Shown piece after piece: positions 8,356-18,140 of a stretch of DNA of 64,000 nt. Origin of the DNA: Alphaproteobacteria bacterium. Its GTDB lineage: Bacteria; Pseudomonadota; Alphaproteobacteria; Rickettsiales; UBA998. The stretch lies in NCBI GenBank assembly GCA_004293935.1, contig RDZH01000017.1, positions 16,585-80,584 of the forward strand. The letters run 5' to 3'. Every line of letters starts with the position of its first letter. The first letter of the stretch is position 1. Below the pieces are notes generated by a model. It was not told the origin of the DNA. It saw only the letters and a program-made list of their open reading frames with translations, and ran no database searches. The position numbers and the translations under genes were made by a program.

Positions 8356-8793
8356 ATGCACTCTCATCATGCACAGCCAGAATTCATCAAAAAACCTCTG
8401 CACGAAATGACGCATGAGGAATGGGAATCGCTTTGTGATGGTTGTGGTTTATGTTGTCAGATTCGTATCGAAGATGGGCGCACGGGAAAAATGCATTTTT
8501 CACCTGTGGCGTGCAGGCTTTTGTGCCTTTCCTCGCATCAATGCAAAGATTATCCGAATCGCAAAAAGCATGTGAGCGATTGCGTGCGTATTACGCCAGA
8601 AAATATCTATCAGCTTTCATGGCTTCCCCATAGTTGCGCCTATAAATTGGTGGCATATGGCAATGATTTACCGCAATGGCATCATCTTGTGTGTGGTGAT
8701 CGTGAACGTGTGCATCAACAGGGTATATCGATGCGTGGCAAAACGATCAGCGAAGATGAGGTGCAATGGAGTGATTATGGTGTGCTTTCATGA
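8356..8793 (+). CDS. YcgN-family cysteine-rich protein (UPF0260)
   Basis: A 145-residue cytosolic protein of unknown biochemical role. The family signature is clear: EMTHEEWESLCDGCGLCC, then VACRLL, CKDYPNRKKHVSDC, LSWLPHSCAYKL and WHHLVCGD. The clustered cysteines suggest binding of a metal or an Fe-S cluster, which is family-based inference. It is divergent from sodB with a shared control region of about 140 bases, which may mean a joint response to oxidative stress or iron. Confidence 0.9.
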   Translation: MHSHHAQPEFIKKPLHEMTHEEWESLCDGCGLCCQIRIEDGRTGKMHFSPVACRLLCLSSHQCKDYPNRKKHVSDCVRITPENIYQLSWLPHSCAYKLVAYGNDLPQWHHLVCGDRERVHQQGISMRGKTISEDEVQWSDYGVLS

Positions 8794-8870
8794 TGAAATG
8801 TCACATGCGGGATGTGTTCTTTAGGCATTTGCGAAAACGACTATAGTACTTGTTGCGTTGGTGTGTACGT

Positions 8871-8876
8871 TATGAT
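8871..8876 (+). promoter_or_regulatory. Possible -10 element upstream of the dsbA-like gene
   Basis: TATGAT lies about 45 bases before the ATG at 8922. The best -35 (TTGTTG, 8850-8855) gives a short 15-base spacer, so this is a weak call. Confidence 0.25.
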
Positions 8877-8921
8877 ATGCACATAAAAAATTGTATTTCT
8901 CATTTATATAAATAGGGTTCT

Positions 8922-9740
8922 ATGTCGCATTATCAAAAAAGAATTTTCATGTTGTCTCATCGTTCATTGCGTATGATGGCGACCAGTGCATTATGCATCA
9001 TGATGGGGGCTTCTGCATCCTATGCGACACCCGCAGCATCTCACGTCACAGAAGCGAAGCCTGAGTATGTCACGAAGGGTGAATTTGATGCAATGGTTCA
9101 TCGTTATTTGATGGATCATCCTGAAGTGATGTTGAAATCGCTGGATAATATGCAGCGTGCCACCCAAGAAAAGGGCTTAGAAGAATCGAAAAAAGCAATA
9201 GAAGGGCAGAGTGCTAATTTATTCTCTGATCCGACATTGCCAACTTTTGGGGCAAAAGATGCACCTATTCCCGTAGTTGAGTTTTTTGACTATAATTGCT
9301 CAGCTTGCAAATATATGTTTAACCCGATTGATGCCGTAAAAGCGAAACAAATTCAAGATGTACGCATCATTTTTGTAGAGTTTCCTATTTTTGGAGAAAA
9401 ATCCGAAGAACTCGCAAAAATTGGTCTTGCAGTACATGCATTAAAGCCCGATGCTTATTATGGTTTCCATAGTGCGATGATGAAACATAAGGGAACGATC
9501 ACCAAAGATCAAGCTATTGATTATGCTGGAAAAGCAGGCATTGATCGTGCGGATTTGGAAAAGGAATTACTTTCCCCTGCGATTAAGGCGCGCTTGAAAA
9601 AGAACCAAGATTTAGGTCATGCGATCAATGTTACGGGTACGCCGTTTATGGTGATCGGCAAAACTCCTATCCCTCATGCATTGGATGCTGAACATCTTGA
9701 TAAACATATTGAAAATGCACGTGCTGCGTTGAAAAAATAG
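8922..9740 (+). CDS. DsbA-family periplasmic thiol oxidoreductase
   Basis: A 272-residue exported thioredoxin-fold protein. The N-terminus carries a signal peptide (MMATSALCIMMGASASYA). A helical region (about 45-100) with HRYLMDHPEVMLKSL precedes the DSBA domain, as in the Com1-like alphaproteobacterial proteins. The active site is C126-S-A-C129 in FFDYNCSACKYM, and the cis-proline loop is VTGTPFMVIG. It probably introduces or isomerises disulfides in secreted proteins. The dipeptide between the cysteines is SA rather than the PH of classic DsbA. AGGG lies just ahead of the start. Confidence 0.9.
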   Translation: MSHYQKRIFMLSHRSLRMMATSALCIMMGASASYATPAASHVTEAKPEYVTKGEFDAMVHRYLMDHPEVMLKSLDNMQRATQEKGLEESKKAIEGQSANLFSDPTLPTFGAKDAPIPVVEFFDYNCSACKYMFNPIDAVKAKQIQDVRIIFVEFPIFGEKSEELAKIGLAVHALKPDAYYGFHSAMMKHKGTITKDQAIDYAGKAGIDRADLEKELLSPAIKARLKKNQDLGHAINVTGTPFMVIGKTPIPHALDAEHLDKHIENARAALKK

Positions 9741-9750
9741 CATGGTGATG

Positions 9751-9790
9751 GAACGCCTCTGATTGCGTATTCGTACTCAGAGGCGTTCTT
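9751..9790 (+). terminator. Terminator hairpin after the dsbA-like gene
   Basis: An 11-bp perfect stem, AACGCCTCTGA (9752-9762) with TCAGAGGCGTT (9777-9787), starting about ten bases after the stop. Only a short T run (CTTTG) follows, so it may be a weak or factor-assisted terminator. Confidence 0.65.
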
Positions 9791-9956
9791 TGAAATAGGC
9801 GCGTTGTGGATTAAGCGATTTTTCTTGTGTTTTTTGTTTATTCCGAGTATCACCTATCGTGGCGTTCATAGAATGCTGAATTTAGTTGAATCTGTGCGAT
9901 TTTACTAAGTTCAGTCTATGCGCTTTTGTTTTACTGAAAAAATCAAAGGAATGATT

Positions 9957-12149
9957 ATGTTTACAATTACTAGAAAATCAATCGAGTGGGGCGGAAAACG
10001 CTTGACACTAGAAACAGGTAAAATTGCTCGTCAAGCAGATGGTGCGGTGATGGTGACGTATGGCGAGATTACGCTCTTATGTACCGTTGTTTCTGCAAAA
10101 AAAGCCAAGCCTGATATTGATTTTTTCCCCCTTACGGTGAATTATCAAGAAAAAACTTTTGCAGCGGGTAAGATTCCCGGTGGCTTTTTTAAGCGTGAAG
10201 GTCGTCCAACAGAGCGCGAAACTCTAACATCGCGTCTTATTGATCGTCCGATTCGTCCTTTGTTCCATGATGAGTTCAAGAATGAAACGCAAGTAGTCTG
10301 CACCTTGCTTGCTACGGATAAAGAAAGCAATCCTGATATTGCAGCCTTGATTGGTGCTTCTGCTGCCTTGACGATTGCAGGTGTGCCATTTTTTGGTCCT
10401 GTGGCAGGCGCACGCGTTGGTTATACAGCGGGTGACTATGTGTTGAACCCAACAGATGCACAATTACAAGAAAGTACATTGGATTTGGTGGTTGCGGGAA
10501 CGCAATCTTCTGTGTTGATGGTGGAATCAGAAGCGCAAGAATTATCCGAAGAAGTGATGTTAGGTGCGGTGATGTTTGGTCATAAGCAGATGCAGCCTGT
10601 CATTGATTTGATTGTTGATTTTGCTGAATGTTGTGCAAAAGATGCATGGGCGGTTAATGCGTATGAGCGTGCAGAAGAATTATATGCTGCCGTGAAGCAC
10701 GCAGGAGAAGATGCGTTTCGTGCAGCATATTTATTGCGTGATAAGCAAGCGCGTCAAAATGCCTTATCTCAAGCACGTGATGTGATTATGCAGGCATTAG
10801 AAGGCAGTGATCATCCATCCATTAAAATCGTTTCCGCTATTAAAAAATTAGAACAAGCGATTGTGCGTTCTGATTTGATTGCAACCAAAGAGCGTATTGA
10901 TGGTCGTGGTCTTGCCGATATTCGCCCGATTGAGGTCGAGGTCGGTATTTTGCCACGCACGCATGGTTCAGCGTTGTTCACCCGTGGTGAGACGCAAGCA
11001 TTGGTAGTCACCACGCTTGGAACATCGCAAGATGAACAAATTATTGATGCGCTTGAAGGTGAATATAAAGAAAAATTCATGCTGCATTATAACTTCCCTC
11101 CTTATTCCACAGGGGAAGCAAGCCCGATGCGTTCACCGGGACGGCGTGAGATTGGTCATGGTAAATTAGCATGGCGTGCTGTGCGTCCTTTGTTGCCAAC
11201 ATCAGAAGAGTTCCCTTACACGATTCGTATCGTTTCTGAAATTACAGAATCAAATGGTTCATCATCCATGGCAACCGTATGTGGTTCGTCTATGGCAATG
11301 ATGGATGCGGGTGTTCCTTTGGCGCGTCCAGTCGCGGGGATTGCTATGGGGCTGATCAAAGAGCAGGATGCTTTTGTGGTGCTTTCTGATATTCTTGGCG
11401 ATGAAGATCACCTTGGTGATATGGATTTCAAGGTAGCGGGAACGGCGCGTGGTGTGACTGCACTGCAAATGGATATTAAAATTGATGGTATCACCGAAGA
11501 AATCATGAAGGTGGCATTGGCGCAAGCATCAACAGGTCGCAAGCACATTCTTGGGGAAATGGAAAAAGCCATCACCCAATCACGTGACGATGTTCGTGAA
11601 AATGCGCCAAGCATCACCACCATGAATATTCATAAAGATAAAATCCGTGAAGTGATTGGATCAGGCGGTAAGGTTATCCGTGAGATTTGTGAACAAACAG
11701 GTGCGAAGATCGATATTGAAGATGATGGCACGATCCGTATTTATGCGGTGACAGGCACAGCAGCACAAGCGGCACGTGATTGGATTCATAATATCGTTGC
11801 TGAACCGGAAGTAGGTAGAATCTATGATGGTAAAGTGGTGAGTATTGTTGATTTTGGAGCATTTGTTAATTTCATTGGGCCGCATGAAGGTCTTGTGCAT
11901 GTGAGTGAGATTACGGGTGAGCGTATCGCGGATGTGCGTTCGGTACTTGCTGAAGGTGCGATGGTGAAAGTGAAGCTGGTTGAAAAAGATCAACGTGGCA
12001 AATTCCGTTTGTCTATGCGTCGTGTGCATCAAGAAACGGGCGAAGAAATCATCATCGAGGAAGAAGAAGGTGAGGAAGGTGAAGCACGATCAGCGCGTCC
12101 AGAACGCAATGATCGCTCACGTCGTCCACGTAAAGATAAACGCGGATAG
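9957..12149 (+). CDS. pnp: Polyribonucleotide nucleotidyltransferase (PNPase)
   Basis: Phosphorolytic 3'-5' exoribonuclease of the RNA degradosome. The start at 9957 ([19 protein letters not shown]) is set by AAAGGA six bases upstream; an in-frame ATG further upstream would add an unrelated tail. The 730 residues carry RNase PH domain 1, an all-helical linker, RNase PH domain 2 (about 300-540), a KH domain with its GSGGKVIR loop, and an S1 domain ([15 protein letters not shown]). The C-terminus is a highly charged Glu- then Arg-rich tail. rpsO, the usual upstream partner, is absent; a terminator separates pnp from the upstream gene. Confidence 0.98.
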   Translation: MFTITRKSIEWGGKRLTLETGKIARQADGAVMVTYGEITLLCTVVSAKKAKPDIDFFPLTVNYQEKTFAAGKIPGGFFKREGRPTERETLTSRLIDRPIRPLFHDEFKNETQVVCTLLATDKESNPDIAALIGASAALTIAGVPFFGPVAGARVGYTAGDYVLNPTDAQLQESTLDLVVAGTQSSVLMVESEAQELSEEVMLGAVMFGHKQMQPVIDLIVDFAECCAKDAWAVNAYERAEELYAAVKHAGEDAFRAAYLLRDKQARQNALSQARDVIMQALEGSDHPSIKIVSAIKKLEQAIVRSDLIATKERIDGRGLADIRPIEVEVGILPRTHGSALFTRGETQALVVTTLGTSQDEQIIDALEGEYKEKFMLHYNFPPYSTGEASPMRSPGRREIGHGKLAWRAVRPLLPTSEEFPYTIRIVSEITESNGSSSMATVCGSSMAMMDAGVPLARPVAGIAMGLIKEQDAFVVLSDILGDEDHLGDMDFKVAGTARGVTALQMDIKIDGITEEIMKVALAQASTGRKHILGEMEKAITQSRDDVRENAPSITTMNIHKDKIREVIGSGGKVIREICEQTGAKIDIEDDGTIRIYAVTGTAAQAARDWIHNIVAEPEVGRIYDGKVVSIVDFGAFVNFIGPHEGLVHVSEITGERIADVRSVLAEGAMVKVKLVEKDQRGKFRLSMRRVHQETGEEIIIEEEEGEEGEARSARPERNDRSRRPRKDKRG

Positions 12150-12192
12150 TACGTATAGTGATAGCACTATATATACGGAGTTTTAGAGCCTT

Positions 12193-13134
12193 ATGAACCC
12201 TGCCCAATCTGCTTATGCTGTAGAAATCGAAGGATTGCAAAAGTCCTATCGTGGGCGGGGGGCTGAGGCGAAGATGGCGGTTAAAGGTATTGATTTACGC
12301 ATTCCTCGTGGATCATTTTTTGGTTTGCTTGGTCCAAACGGTGCAGGCAAATCAACCACCATCAACATTTTGGCTGGTTTGGTCAAAAAAACTGCAGGGC
12401 GTGTCGTCATTGGTGGCTATGATAGTGATACGCATGAACGTGAAGCGCGACAAATGATTGGTGTTGTGCCGCAAGAATTGGTGTTAGATACTTTTTTCAC
12501 GGTACGCCAAGCATTGGAGCTTCATGCAGGCTATTATGGGATTCCTGCAAAAAAACGTCAAACACAACATATTATTGATGTGATGGGGTTGAGCGATAAG
12601 GCGGATGCGCGTCCGCGTAGCTTATCAGGCGGGATGCGCCGTCGTTTATTGATTGGCAAAGCCTTGGTGCATCAGCCTGACATATTAGTTTTAGATGAGC
12701 CAACGGCGGGCGTTGATATTGAGCTGCGCACCCAATTATGGGATTATGTGCGTGAACTAAATCGTCAGGGGACAACGATTGTCCTTACTACCCATTATTT
12801 AGAAGAAGCGGAAGCATTGTGTGATGAAATTGCGATCATGAATCATGGTGCAGTTGTTGCATGTGATACGAAACGTCGCTTGATGGAAGGGTTTGATAGT
12901 AAATGCGTGCTGGTTCGGCTAACGCAACCTATCCAAGAACTTCCTGAAATGTTGCATTCTCAAGGTTGGGAGCTGCAAGCGGATGGGCGGTTGTTGCGTC
13001 ATTATGCGCCACGGGATAGTATTATGGATGCGATGTTGGCTGATCTGCACGCGCATGGATATGAAGTGGCAGATTTATCTACCCGTGAAACGGAATTGGA
13101 AGCTATTTTTCGTCATCTTACCTCGATGCATTAA
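12193..13134 (+). CDS. ABC transporter ATP-binding protein (YadG / multidrug-export type)
   Basis: A 313-residue ATPase subunit. Walker A is GPNGAGKST, the signature LSGGMRRRL, Walker B DILVLDEPTAGVD, and the switch His lies in LTTHYLEEAEALCDE. About 70 extra C-terminal residues follow, as in ABC-2-type export ATPases. No membrane permease adjoins it on this strand; its partner must be encoded elsewhere, or be the distant ABC-2 permease at 20023-20754, which already has its own ATPase. Substrate unknown. It ends two bases before mnmC, implying shared transcription. Confidence 0.9.
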   Translation: MNPAQSAYAVEIEGLQKSYRGRGAEAKMAVKGIDLRIPRGSFFGLLGPNGAGKSTTINILAGLVKKTAGRVVIGGYDSDTHEREARQMIGVVPQELVLDTFFTVRQALELHAGYYGIPAKKRQTQHIIDVMGLSDKADARPRSLSGGMRRRLLIGKALVHQPDILVLDEPTAGVDIELRTQLWDYVRELNRQGTTIVLTTHYLEEAEALCDEIAIMNHGAVVACDTKRRLMEGFDSKCVLVRLTQPIQELPEMLHSQGWELQADGRLLRHYAPRDSIMDAMLADLHAHGYEVADLSTRETELEAIFRHLTSMH

Positions 13135-13136
13135 TT

Positions 13137-15032
13137 ATGAATAGAGGGCGACCGATTCATTATGCATCGGTGCAGATGCAGGAGGGAACACCCATATCAT
13201 CTGAATATGATGATGTCTATTATTCCAAGGCAGGCGGGGTTGCAGAGAGTTCTTATGTGTTCATCAAGGCGCAAGAATTAGAACAACGTATGCAGGGGCG
13301 CGTTCACCCCATGCATATTGCGGAATTGGGGTTCGGCACAGGCTTGAATTGCGCCCTACTTGCCGATGCATGGATGCGCAATGCCCCTTCCCATACGCCG
13401 CTCTTTTTGTGGAGCGTTGAGAAGCACCCTATTCCACCTGCGCAATTTGCCATGCTGCATGAGGCATGGCCAGACGTGTTGCAGCCTTATGCACACGCAA
13501 TGCAACGATATTATCCTGCCCCGATTGCGGGCGTACATTCGCTATGGCTTGTTGAGGGCAGGGTGCATCTGAGCTTATGTCTTGGGGATGTGATGGATTA
13601 TCTGCCCCATCTTCCTCAAGGAACAATGGATGCATGGTTGTTGGATGGTTTTTCCCCTGCCAAAAATCCCGAAATGTGGAATGCGGAGTTGTTGCATCAT
13701 CTAGGGCGCGCCAGTGCCAAGGATGCGACTATTTCCACCTTCACGGCGGCATCTTCGGTACGGCGTGGGTTGCAAGAAGCAGGTTTTGCATTAGAAAAAA
13801 TACGCGGTTTTGGCTATAAACGTGAGATGCTGAAGGGGCGTAAACATACCCGCACTACCGATGCGGTGCGTGCTAATATTCCTAAAAGCGTTGTGATTAT
13901 TGGTGGCGGTATTGCGGGGGCGAGTGTGGCGTATGCGTGCGCGCATTATGGCATGGCAACGCATGTTTTAGAAGCACGTGCCGATGTAGCGCAAGAAGCA
14001 TCAGGAAACCCAGCGGGGATTATTTATCCCTATATGGGGTCTGTATGGGATGCTGCCACATTATTTTATATGCATGGATTGAGCCATCTTCAGCATGTGT
14101 TGGCATCATTCGCAGAGAGTGGCACATGGTATGATGTATGTGGAGCGCATTATTATCCTAAAGATGATAGTGAGGCGGAGCGCATACGGGTGCAAAATCT
14201 TTGTTATGCGTTAGAAATTGATGCATCCATGGCATATCCAACGCAACACGGATCGATGTTGCCCACAGCGGGATGGATTGCCGTACCGCATTTTGTGCGC
14301 CATTTGCTGGATGCCTCCCGTGCGCAACTAGCGTGCGGGGTGCGTGCTGAGAAGATGCATTATGATGGGCAGATGTGGCATGTTCACGATACGCAAGGGG
14401 GCGTGTATCATGCGGACGCTGTGGTGCTTGCGAATGCCTATGCCGCACAGGCATTGCTTGCGGATCATGCCTTGCCAATGCGGCGAATTCATGGGCAAAT
14501 TACCTATCTTCCGCAACATTATGTTCAAAACGCGCCAGCGCATGTCGTGTGTCATCATGGATATATGACTCCTGCTATTGAGGGAGTGCATTATATTGGG
14601 GCAACTTTTGACCCTGAGGAGGGGGAGGCATCTGTCACCAGTGCGCGCCACCGTGTGAATCTTACATCATTGCATCAACGTTTTCATCATATGCTGCCAT
14701 CTGTTCCTGATCCTGATTTTATGCAGGGGCGTTCTGCATTTCGTACAGTGAGTGGGGATCGCTTGCCGATGGTGGGGATGGTGGATAATCCCGATGATGT
14801 ACATCATGCTATGCAGCATTCCTATCATCCAGCACGGCGTAAGGCGATAAAAAAGATGCCCCACCTCTATGTAAGCCTTGCACATGGGGCGCGTGGGCTT
14901 GTTTCTGCTCCGCTTGCGGGCGCAATCATTGCGGCGCAGATGCATAATGTTGCGATGAGTGCGCATCCTTTGGTGATGCAAGCACTTGATCCCATGCGAT
15001 TTATGGTGCGTGCATGGAAGAAAAAGACCTGA
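13137..15032 (+). CDS. mnmC: Bifunctional tRNA 5-methylaminomethyl-2-thiouridine enzyme MnmC
   Basis: Completes mnm5(s2)U at the wobble position of tRNA. The N-terminal methyltransferase domain (about 1-240) shows ELGFGTGLN for SAM and the family motif LLDGFSPAKNPEMW. The C-terminal FAD-dependent demodification domain (about 250-631) shows VVIIGGGIAGASVAYA, GRSAFRTVSGDRLPMVG and HGARGLVSAPLAGAI. At 631 residues both halves are present, so the fusion is complete. It starts two bases after the preceding ABC ATPase gene. Confidence 0.95.
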   Translation: MNRGRPIHYASVQMQEGTPISSEYDDVYYSKAGGVAESSYVFIKAQELEQRMQGRVHPMHIAELGFGTGLNCALLADAWMRNAPSHTPLFLWSVEKHPIPPAQFAMLHEAWPDVLQPYAHAMQRYYPAPIAGVHSLWLVEGRVHLSLCLGDVMDYLPHLPQGTMDAWLLDGFSPAKNPEMWNAELLHHLGRASAKDATISTFTAASSVRRGLQEAGFALEKIRGFGYKREMLKGRKHTRTTDAVRANIPKSVVIIGGGIAGASVAYACAHYGMATHVLEARADVAQEASGNPAGIIYPYMGSVWDAATLFYMHGLSHLQHVLASFAESGTWYDVCGAHYYPKDDSEAERIRVQNLCYALEIDASMAYPTQHGSMLPTAGWIAVPHFVRHLLDASRAQLACGVRAEKMHYDGQMWHVHDTQGGVYHADAVVLANAYAAQALLADHALPMRRIHGQITYLPQHYVQNAPAHVVCHHGYMTPAIEGVHYIGATFDPEEGEASVTSARHRVNLTSLHQRFHHMLPSVPDPDFMQGRSAFRTVSGDRLPMVGMVDNPDDVHHAMQHSYHPARRKAIKKMPHLYVSLAHGARGLVSAPLAGAIIAAQMHNVAMSAHPLVMQALDPMRFMVRAWKKKT

Positions 15033-15072
15033 CTGTCATCATTTTGTCACATAAAACGAGTATCATCTATCT

Positions 15073-15621
15073 ATGAACAATTCCATCCCCCCATCACATC
15101 AGACGAACCCTGATATTCCTGCTCTTGAGCAACAATATAGCCGTCTTTCTGACAACATCAAACGCTTAGAATCCGCGCAATCCACACCAATGGGAACAGC
15201 AGCGGATCTTGGTGAGGTTTCACTTGCAGATATTCAGCCCGCAGCAGTGCCACAAGCATTGCAGGAAGAAATTCAGTCGCACTTTGCTTTTGAGATTGGC
15301 GTGCGACAACAAGGAGAATGGCAACAAACGCGATGCGGTGCATTGGTTGAAGTGGGAGGTAATCATGTGTCAGTCACTCAGAGTACCGTCCAACAGACGC
15401 GCTATGTTGTGCCAACGCAAGTGTTTGAACAAAATAGAAATGAACGTGCAGATACTGAGCAGAGATTTTATTTCTTTCGTATTGGGGGGCAACCACTTCC
15501 GCCGCCACGTGTGGAGGTAGGGGAACGCTATGGCGATACGGACGCGTGCTGGAGTGCAACACCGAATGTTCTTGAGGGTAAGCGCATTCAGAATGAGCAA
15601 AATAAAGGGCGCACGCGATAA
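15073..15621 (+). CDS. Hypothetical protein, 182 residues
   Basis: I do not recognise a family. The sequence is polar and Gln-rich. The N-terminus is Pro/Ser-rich, followed by a heptad-like stretch (EQQYSRLSDNIKRLES) that may form a short coiled coil. A beta-rich middle follows (FAFEIGVRQQGEW, GNHVSVTQSTVQQTRYVV) and a Pro-rich PLPPPRVEVGERYG segment. No signal peptide or membrane helix is seen. It lies 40 bases after mnmC and ends 15 bases from the convergent ppx gene with no obvious terminator. No clear ribosome binding site, so the start is the least certain part. Confidence 0.6.
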   Translation: MNNSIPPSHQTNPDIPALEQQYSRLSDNIKRLESAQSTPMGTAADLGEVSLADIQPAAVPQALQEEIQSHFAFEIGVRQQGEWQQTRCGALVEVGGNHVSVTQSTVQQTRYVVPTQVFEQNRNERADTEQRFYFFRIGGQPLPPPRVEVGERYGDTDACWSATPNVLEGKRIQNEQNKGRTR

Positions 15622-15636
15622 GAAATTCTTAGCGAC

Positions 15637-17100
15637 TCATTTTTTCCCATGTTTGAGCCATAGTCGCATGGCATCGCGTAGCCCTTCACGACGATTATCC
15701 AAAATAGGGTCGAGCAAAGCGTCATTGCCGAGGTGCGATTGGATGAATATATCATCCGTGTGCGGATCACGCTTTGGCGTATAATCATTTAAGATGTGCG
15801 CGCATCCTGCGGTGATGCCATAAGCCATGTCCGCTAATTGTCCAAGGATGAACGCAAAACAACGTTGATGTTCGTGCAGCAAATCAATAGCGGGATGTTT
15901 GAATTTGAGCTTGGCGCGATGGCGATGATATAAGGCTAGGGCAAGCATCACTTGTTGATTGTGCATCAAGCCATAGCCTAATGTAGAAATCATGCGTTCA
16001 AAGGCATATTCTGCACGATAATCAGGATGTACGGTCATGGCGACATCACTTACCCAGCAAAAGGCGCGTACTAAGCGTTCATCATGCATATCACACGGCA
16101 AAACGGTAAGAATCCAATCAGCGAGGGCGCAACGATAATGTGGATTAGAGTTTGGTGCTGCCATGGCTTGCATCATAGCAAGCAATGGGTCATATGGAAG
16201 TTTGGGCGGATGCACTGTCATCAACGCTCCTTCACGAATCCCCCCGGAAGAAAATAATATGCGTGATGCAGTGGATTGGATCATGAGGGTATGCAGCACG
16301 ATTAATGCGGGGATAATCCCATCATAACGCCGCCGTGGTACGGCTTCTAGGCGAATCCCTTTGCTCACATCATGGCGCATCTGCTGCAATAATTGTTCAA
16401 TTTCATCACGCGTCAAAACATAATCATGGATGACATGCAACGGGTAATTGTGACGGCGCATATGATGTTTGGCAATCGCACGGAAACTTCCACCTACCGC
16501 ATAAAGGGTTGATATTTCTGGTAATTCAATGATTTTAAGCATGTCAGTAAGATGACGTGCTAGCCCTTCATCCTTATGTTCTTGATAATATTTGGTGAAT
16601 CCTAAGACTCCCATCGGCAAAGAACACAGCGCATCGACTTCCCCATGCGACATAATATGCGCACATTCCGTACTTCCTCCCCCCATATCCACCACAAGCC
16701 CTGAAGGTTGATAGGTGGTGCATAAGACTCCGCGTGCTGCATAAAGTGCTTCTTCCTTGCCCGTGAGAATAGTGATGGGATAGCCTAAGATTTTGGTGAG
16801 TTCCGCAGCAAAAGATGATCCATCACGGGCATTGCGGATGGCAGCCGTGGCAAGTACGATCACTTCATTGGGCTTGCGGGCATGAATCAGTTGCGCAAAA
16901 CGGCGAATGGTGCGCAGCACATGCTCTTTTGCTTCTTTTTTGAGTGTTCCACCTTCGGATACGCCTTCACCGAGTAAGCAGCTATGTTTTTCGTTGAACA
17001 TAGGTTGTGCGTGACTACCACGATATTCATAAAACACTAAGCGCACACTATTTGAACCAATATCAACAACGGCAACTAATGAATCAGTGCTATAGGGCAT
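15637..17100 (-). CDS. Ppx/GppA-family phosphatase (exopolyphosphatase or pppGpp phosphatase)
   Basis: An ASKHA-fold enzyme that trims polyphosphate or converts pppGpp to ppGpp; sequence alone does not separate the two. The 487 residues begin AVVDIGSNSVRLVFYE (phosphate-1 motif), with ATAAIRNARDG, LTGKEEALYAARGV and the phosphate-2 loop VVDMGGGSTE. The C-terminal third is helical with His-rich patches, like the HD-like domain of longer family members. It is the last gene of a minus-strand run after an ABC system, starting five bases past the DUF4340 gene. Confidence 0.9.
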   Translation of the reverse strand: MPYSTDSLVAVVDIGSNSVRLVFYEYRGSHAQPMFNEKHSCLLGEGVSEGGTLKKEAKEHVLRTIRRFAQLIHARKPNEVIVLATAAIRNARDGSSFAAELTKILGYPITILTGKEEALYAARGVLCTTYQPSGLVVDMGGGSTECAHIMSHGEVDALCSLPMGVLGFTKYYQEHKDEGLARHLTDMLKIIELPEISTLYAVGGSFRAIAKHHMRRHNYPLHVIHDYVLTRDEIEQLLQQMRHDVSKGIRLEAVPRRRYDGIIPALIVLHTLMIQSTASRILFSSGGIREGALMTVHPPKLPYDPLLAMMQAMAAPNSNPHYRCALADWILTVLPCDMHDERLVRAFCWVSDVAMTVHPDYRAEYAFERMISTLGYGLMHNQQVMLALALYHRHRAKLKFKHPAIDLLHEHQRCFAFILGQLADMAYGITAGCAHILNDYTPKRDPHTDDIFIQSHLGNDALLDPILDNRREGLRDAMRLWLKHGKK

Positions 17101-17105
17101 AATGA

Positions 17106-18140
17106 TTACTCCACATAGGCATCATAGGGACGGCGAAATTGTTCCAGTTGGAAATTGCCAAGGGCATAGAGCCAATCACGGGTACGTTCATTGATGGCTT
17201 GGGCTTCTTCCGCTACTTCAAGAATTGGTTTGATGTTGGGTTGTGATTCATCGCGTATGTCAGGGTCAGCATCGGCATGGAATCGCGCCCATACGGCATC
17301 ATTGATGGTGTGAAAATAGATGGTGAGTAGCAGGCCATCAAAGGTGGTGACGTACAGCACATCAGGCGTTGTGCCGAATACTTTGCTTGCAGGCAGCACA
17401 TCTGTGAATAAGATACGTTCAAAAAATACGGCAGGATCAAGGGGGCGATGTTCGCGCTCTTTGCGTCCATCGTCAGGTTGAGGCAGCAATGCCAAACGTT
17501 CCGTACTACGCAGACGGCTAAATTGATAGTTTTGTCCTTCTGAAAACTGATAGCGAATCGCCGCAATGCGTGCTGCATTAATAGAAAACATGGAACGATC
17601 TGCCCAATCAGCTACATTGGGTTTGGTTTCAAGGCGACCACTCACCAACAAAGCCTCCGCTTGCCCTTCATGGCGCACATAGGTTGCAGAGCGATCACGG
17701 TTGAGATTACCAATCCATATATCATGCACTATGGTAGTGCCGTGCATAAGCTGGAGGCGTACCGCGTGTTCTTCATCAAGCCCTAAATCCGCATAACGTT
17801 GTGGATCGGAGGTTTTCGGGGCGCGAATCTCGCTTTGCGTCAAAAGTAGCATTAAGGCACGGATCATTGGCTCAGAAGCGGGGAAGCCGTGCATTTGTTC
17901 AATCGCCCATATGCCATGCTCAGTACGTGCCATCGTGACCTTGCTGTCCGTATGCTCTAGGCGGATCTGATCAATGCTCTCTAAAGATGCGCTCAAATCA
18001 GGGAACAGGCGAGGATGCGTGACCACATCATCATTATGTGTTCTGTGTATCTGATTAGGGCGTATCACCATAGCAGCGATGACCATGAGTATGGTGAATA
18101 AGGCAACCATGCCCTCACGGCGCGATATAAATTTTTTCAT
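17106..18140 (-). CDS. DUF4340 membrane-anchored protein of a Gld-like ABC system
   Basis: A 344-residue protein with one N-terminal membrane anchor (residues about 10-27, GMVALFTILMVIAAMVI), the rest probably periplasmic. The body follows the DUF4340 pattern, with motifs such as ADLGLDEEHAVRLQL and IWIGNLNRDRSATYVR. DUF4340 proteins accompany GldG-like ABC components in many proteobacteria; their activity is not established. It overlaps the upstream gldG-like gene by four bases and is followed after five bases by ppx. Confidence 0.82.
   Translation of the reverse strand: MKKFISRREGMVALFTILMVIAAMVIRPNQIHRTHNDDVVTHPRLFPDLSASLESIDQIRLEHTDSKVTMARTEHGIWAIEQMHGFPASEPMIRALMLLLTQSEIRAPKTSDPQRYADLGLDEEHAVRLQLMHGTTIVHDIWIGNLNRDRSATYVRHEGQAEALLVSGRLETKPNVADWADRSMFSINAARIAAIRYQFSEGQNYQFSRLRSTERLALLPQPDDGRKEREHRPLDPAVFFERILFTDVLPASKVFGTTPDVLYVTTFDGLLLTIYFHTINDAVWARFHADADPDIRDESQPNIKPILEVAEEAQAINERTRDWLYALGNFQLEQFRRPYDAYVE

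Noticed and set aside
8836..8845. AACGACTATA near the dsbA-like promoter as another TATAGTCGT element
   Set aside because: Only one end is present and the inner block matches poorly; too short to call alone.
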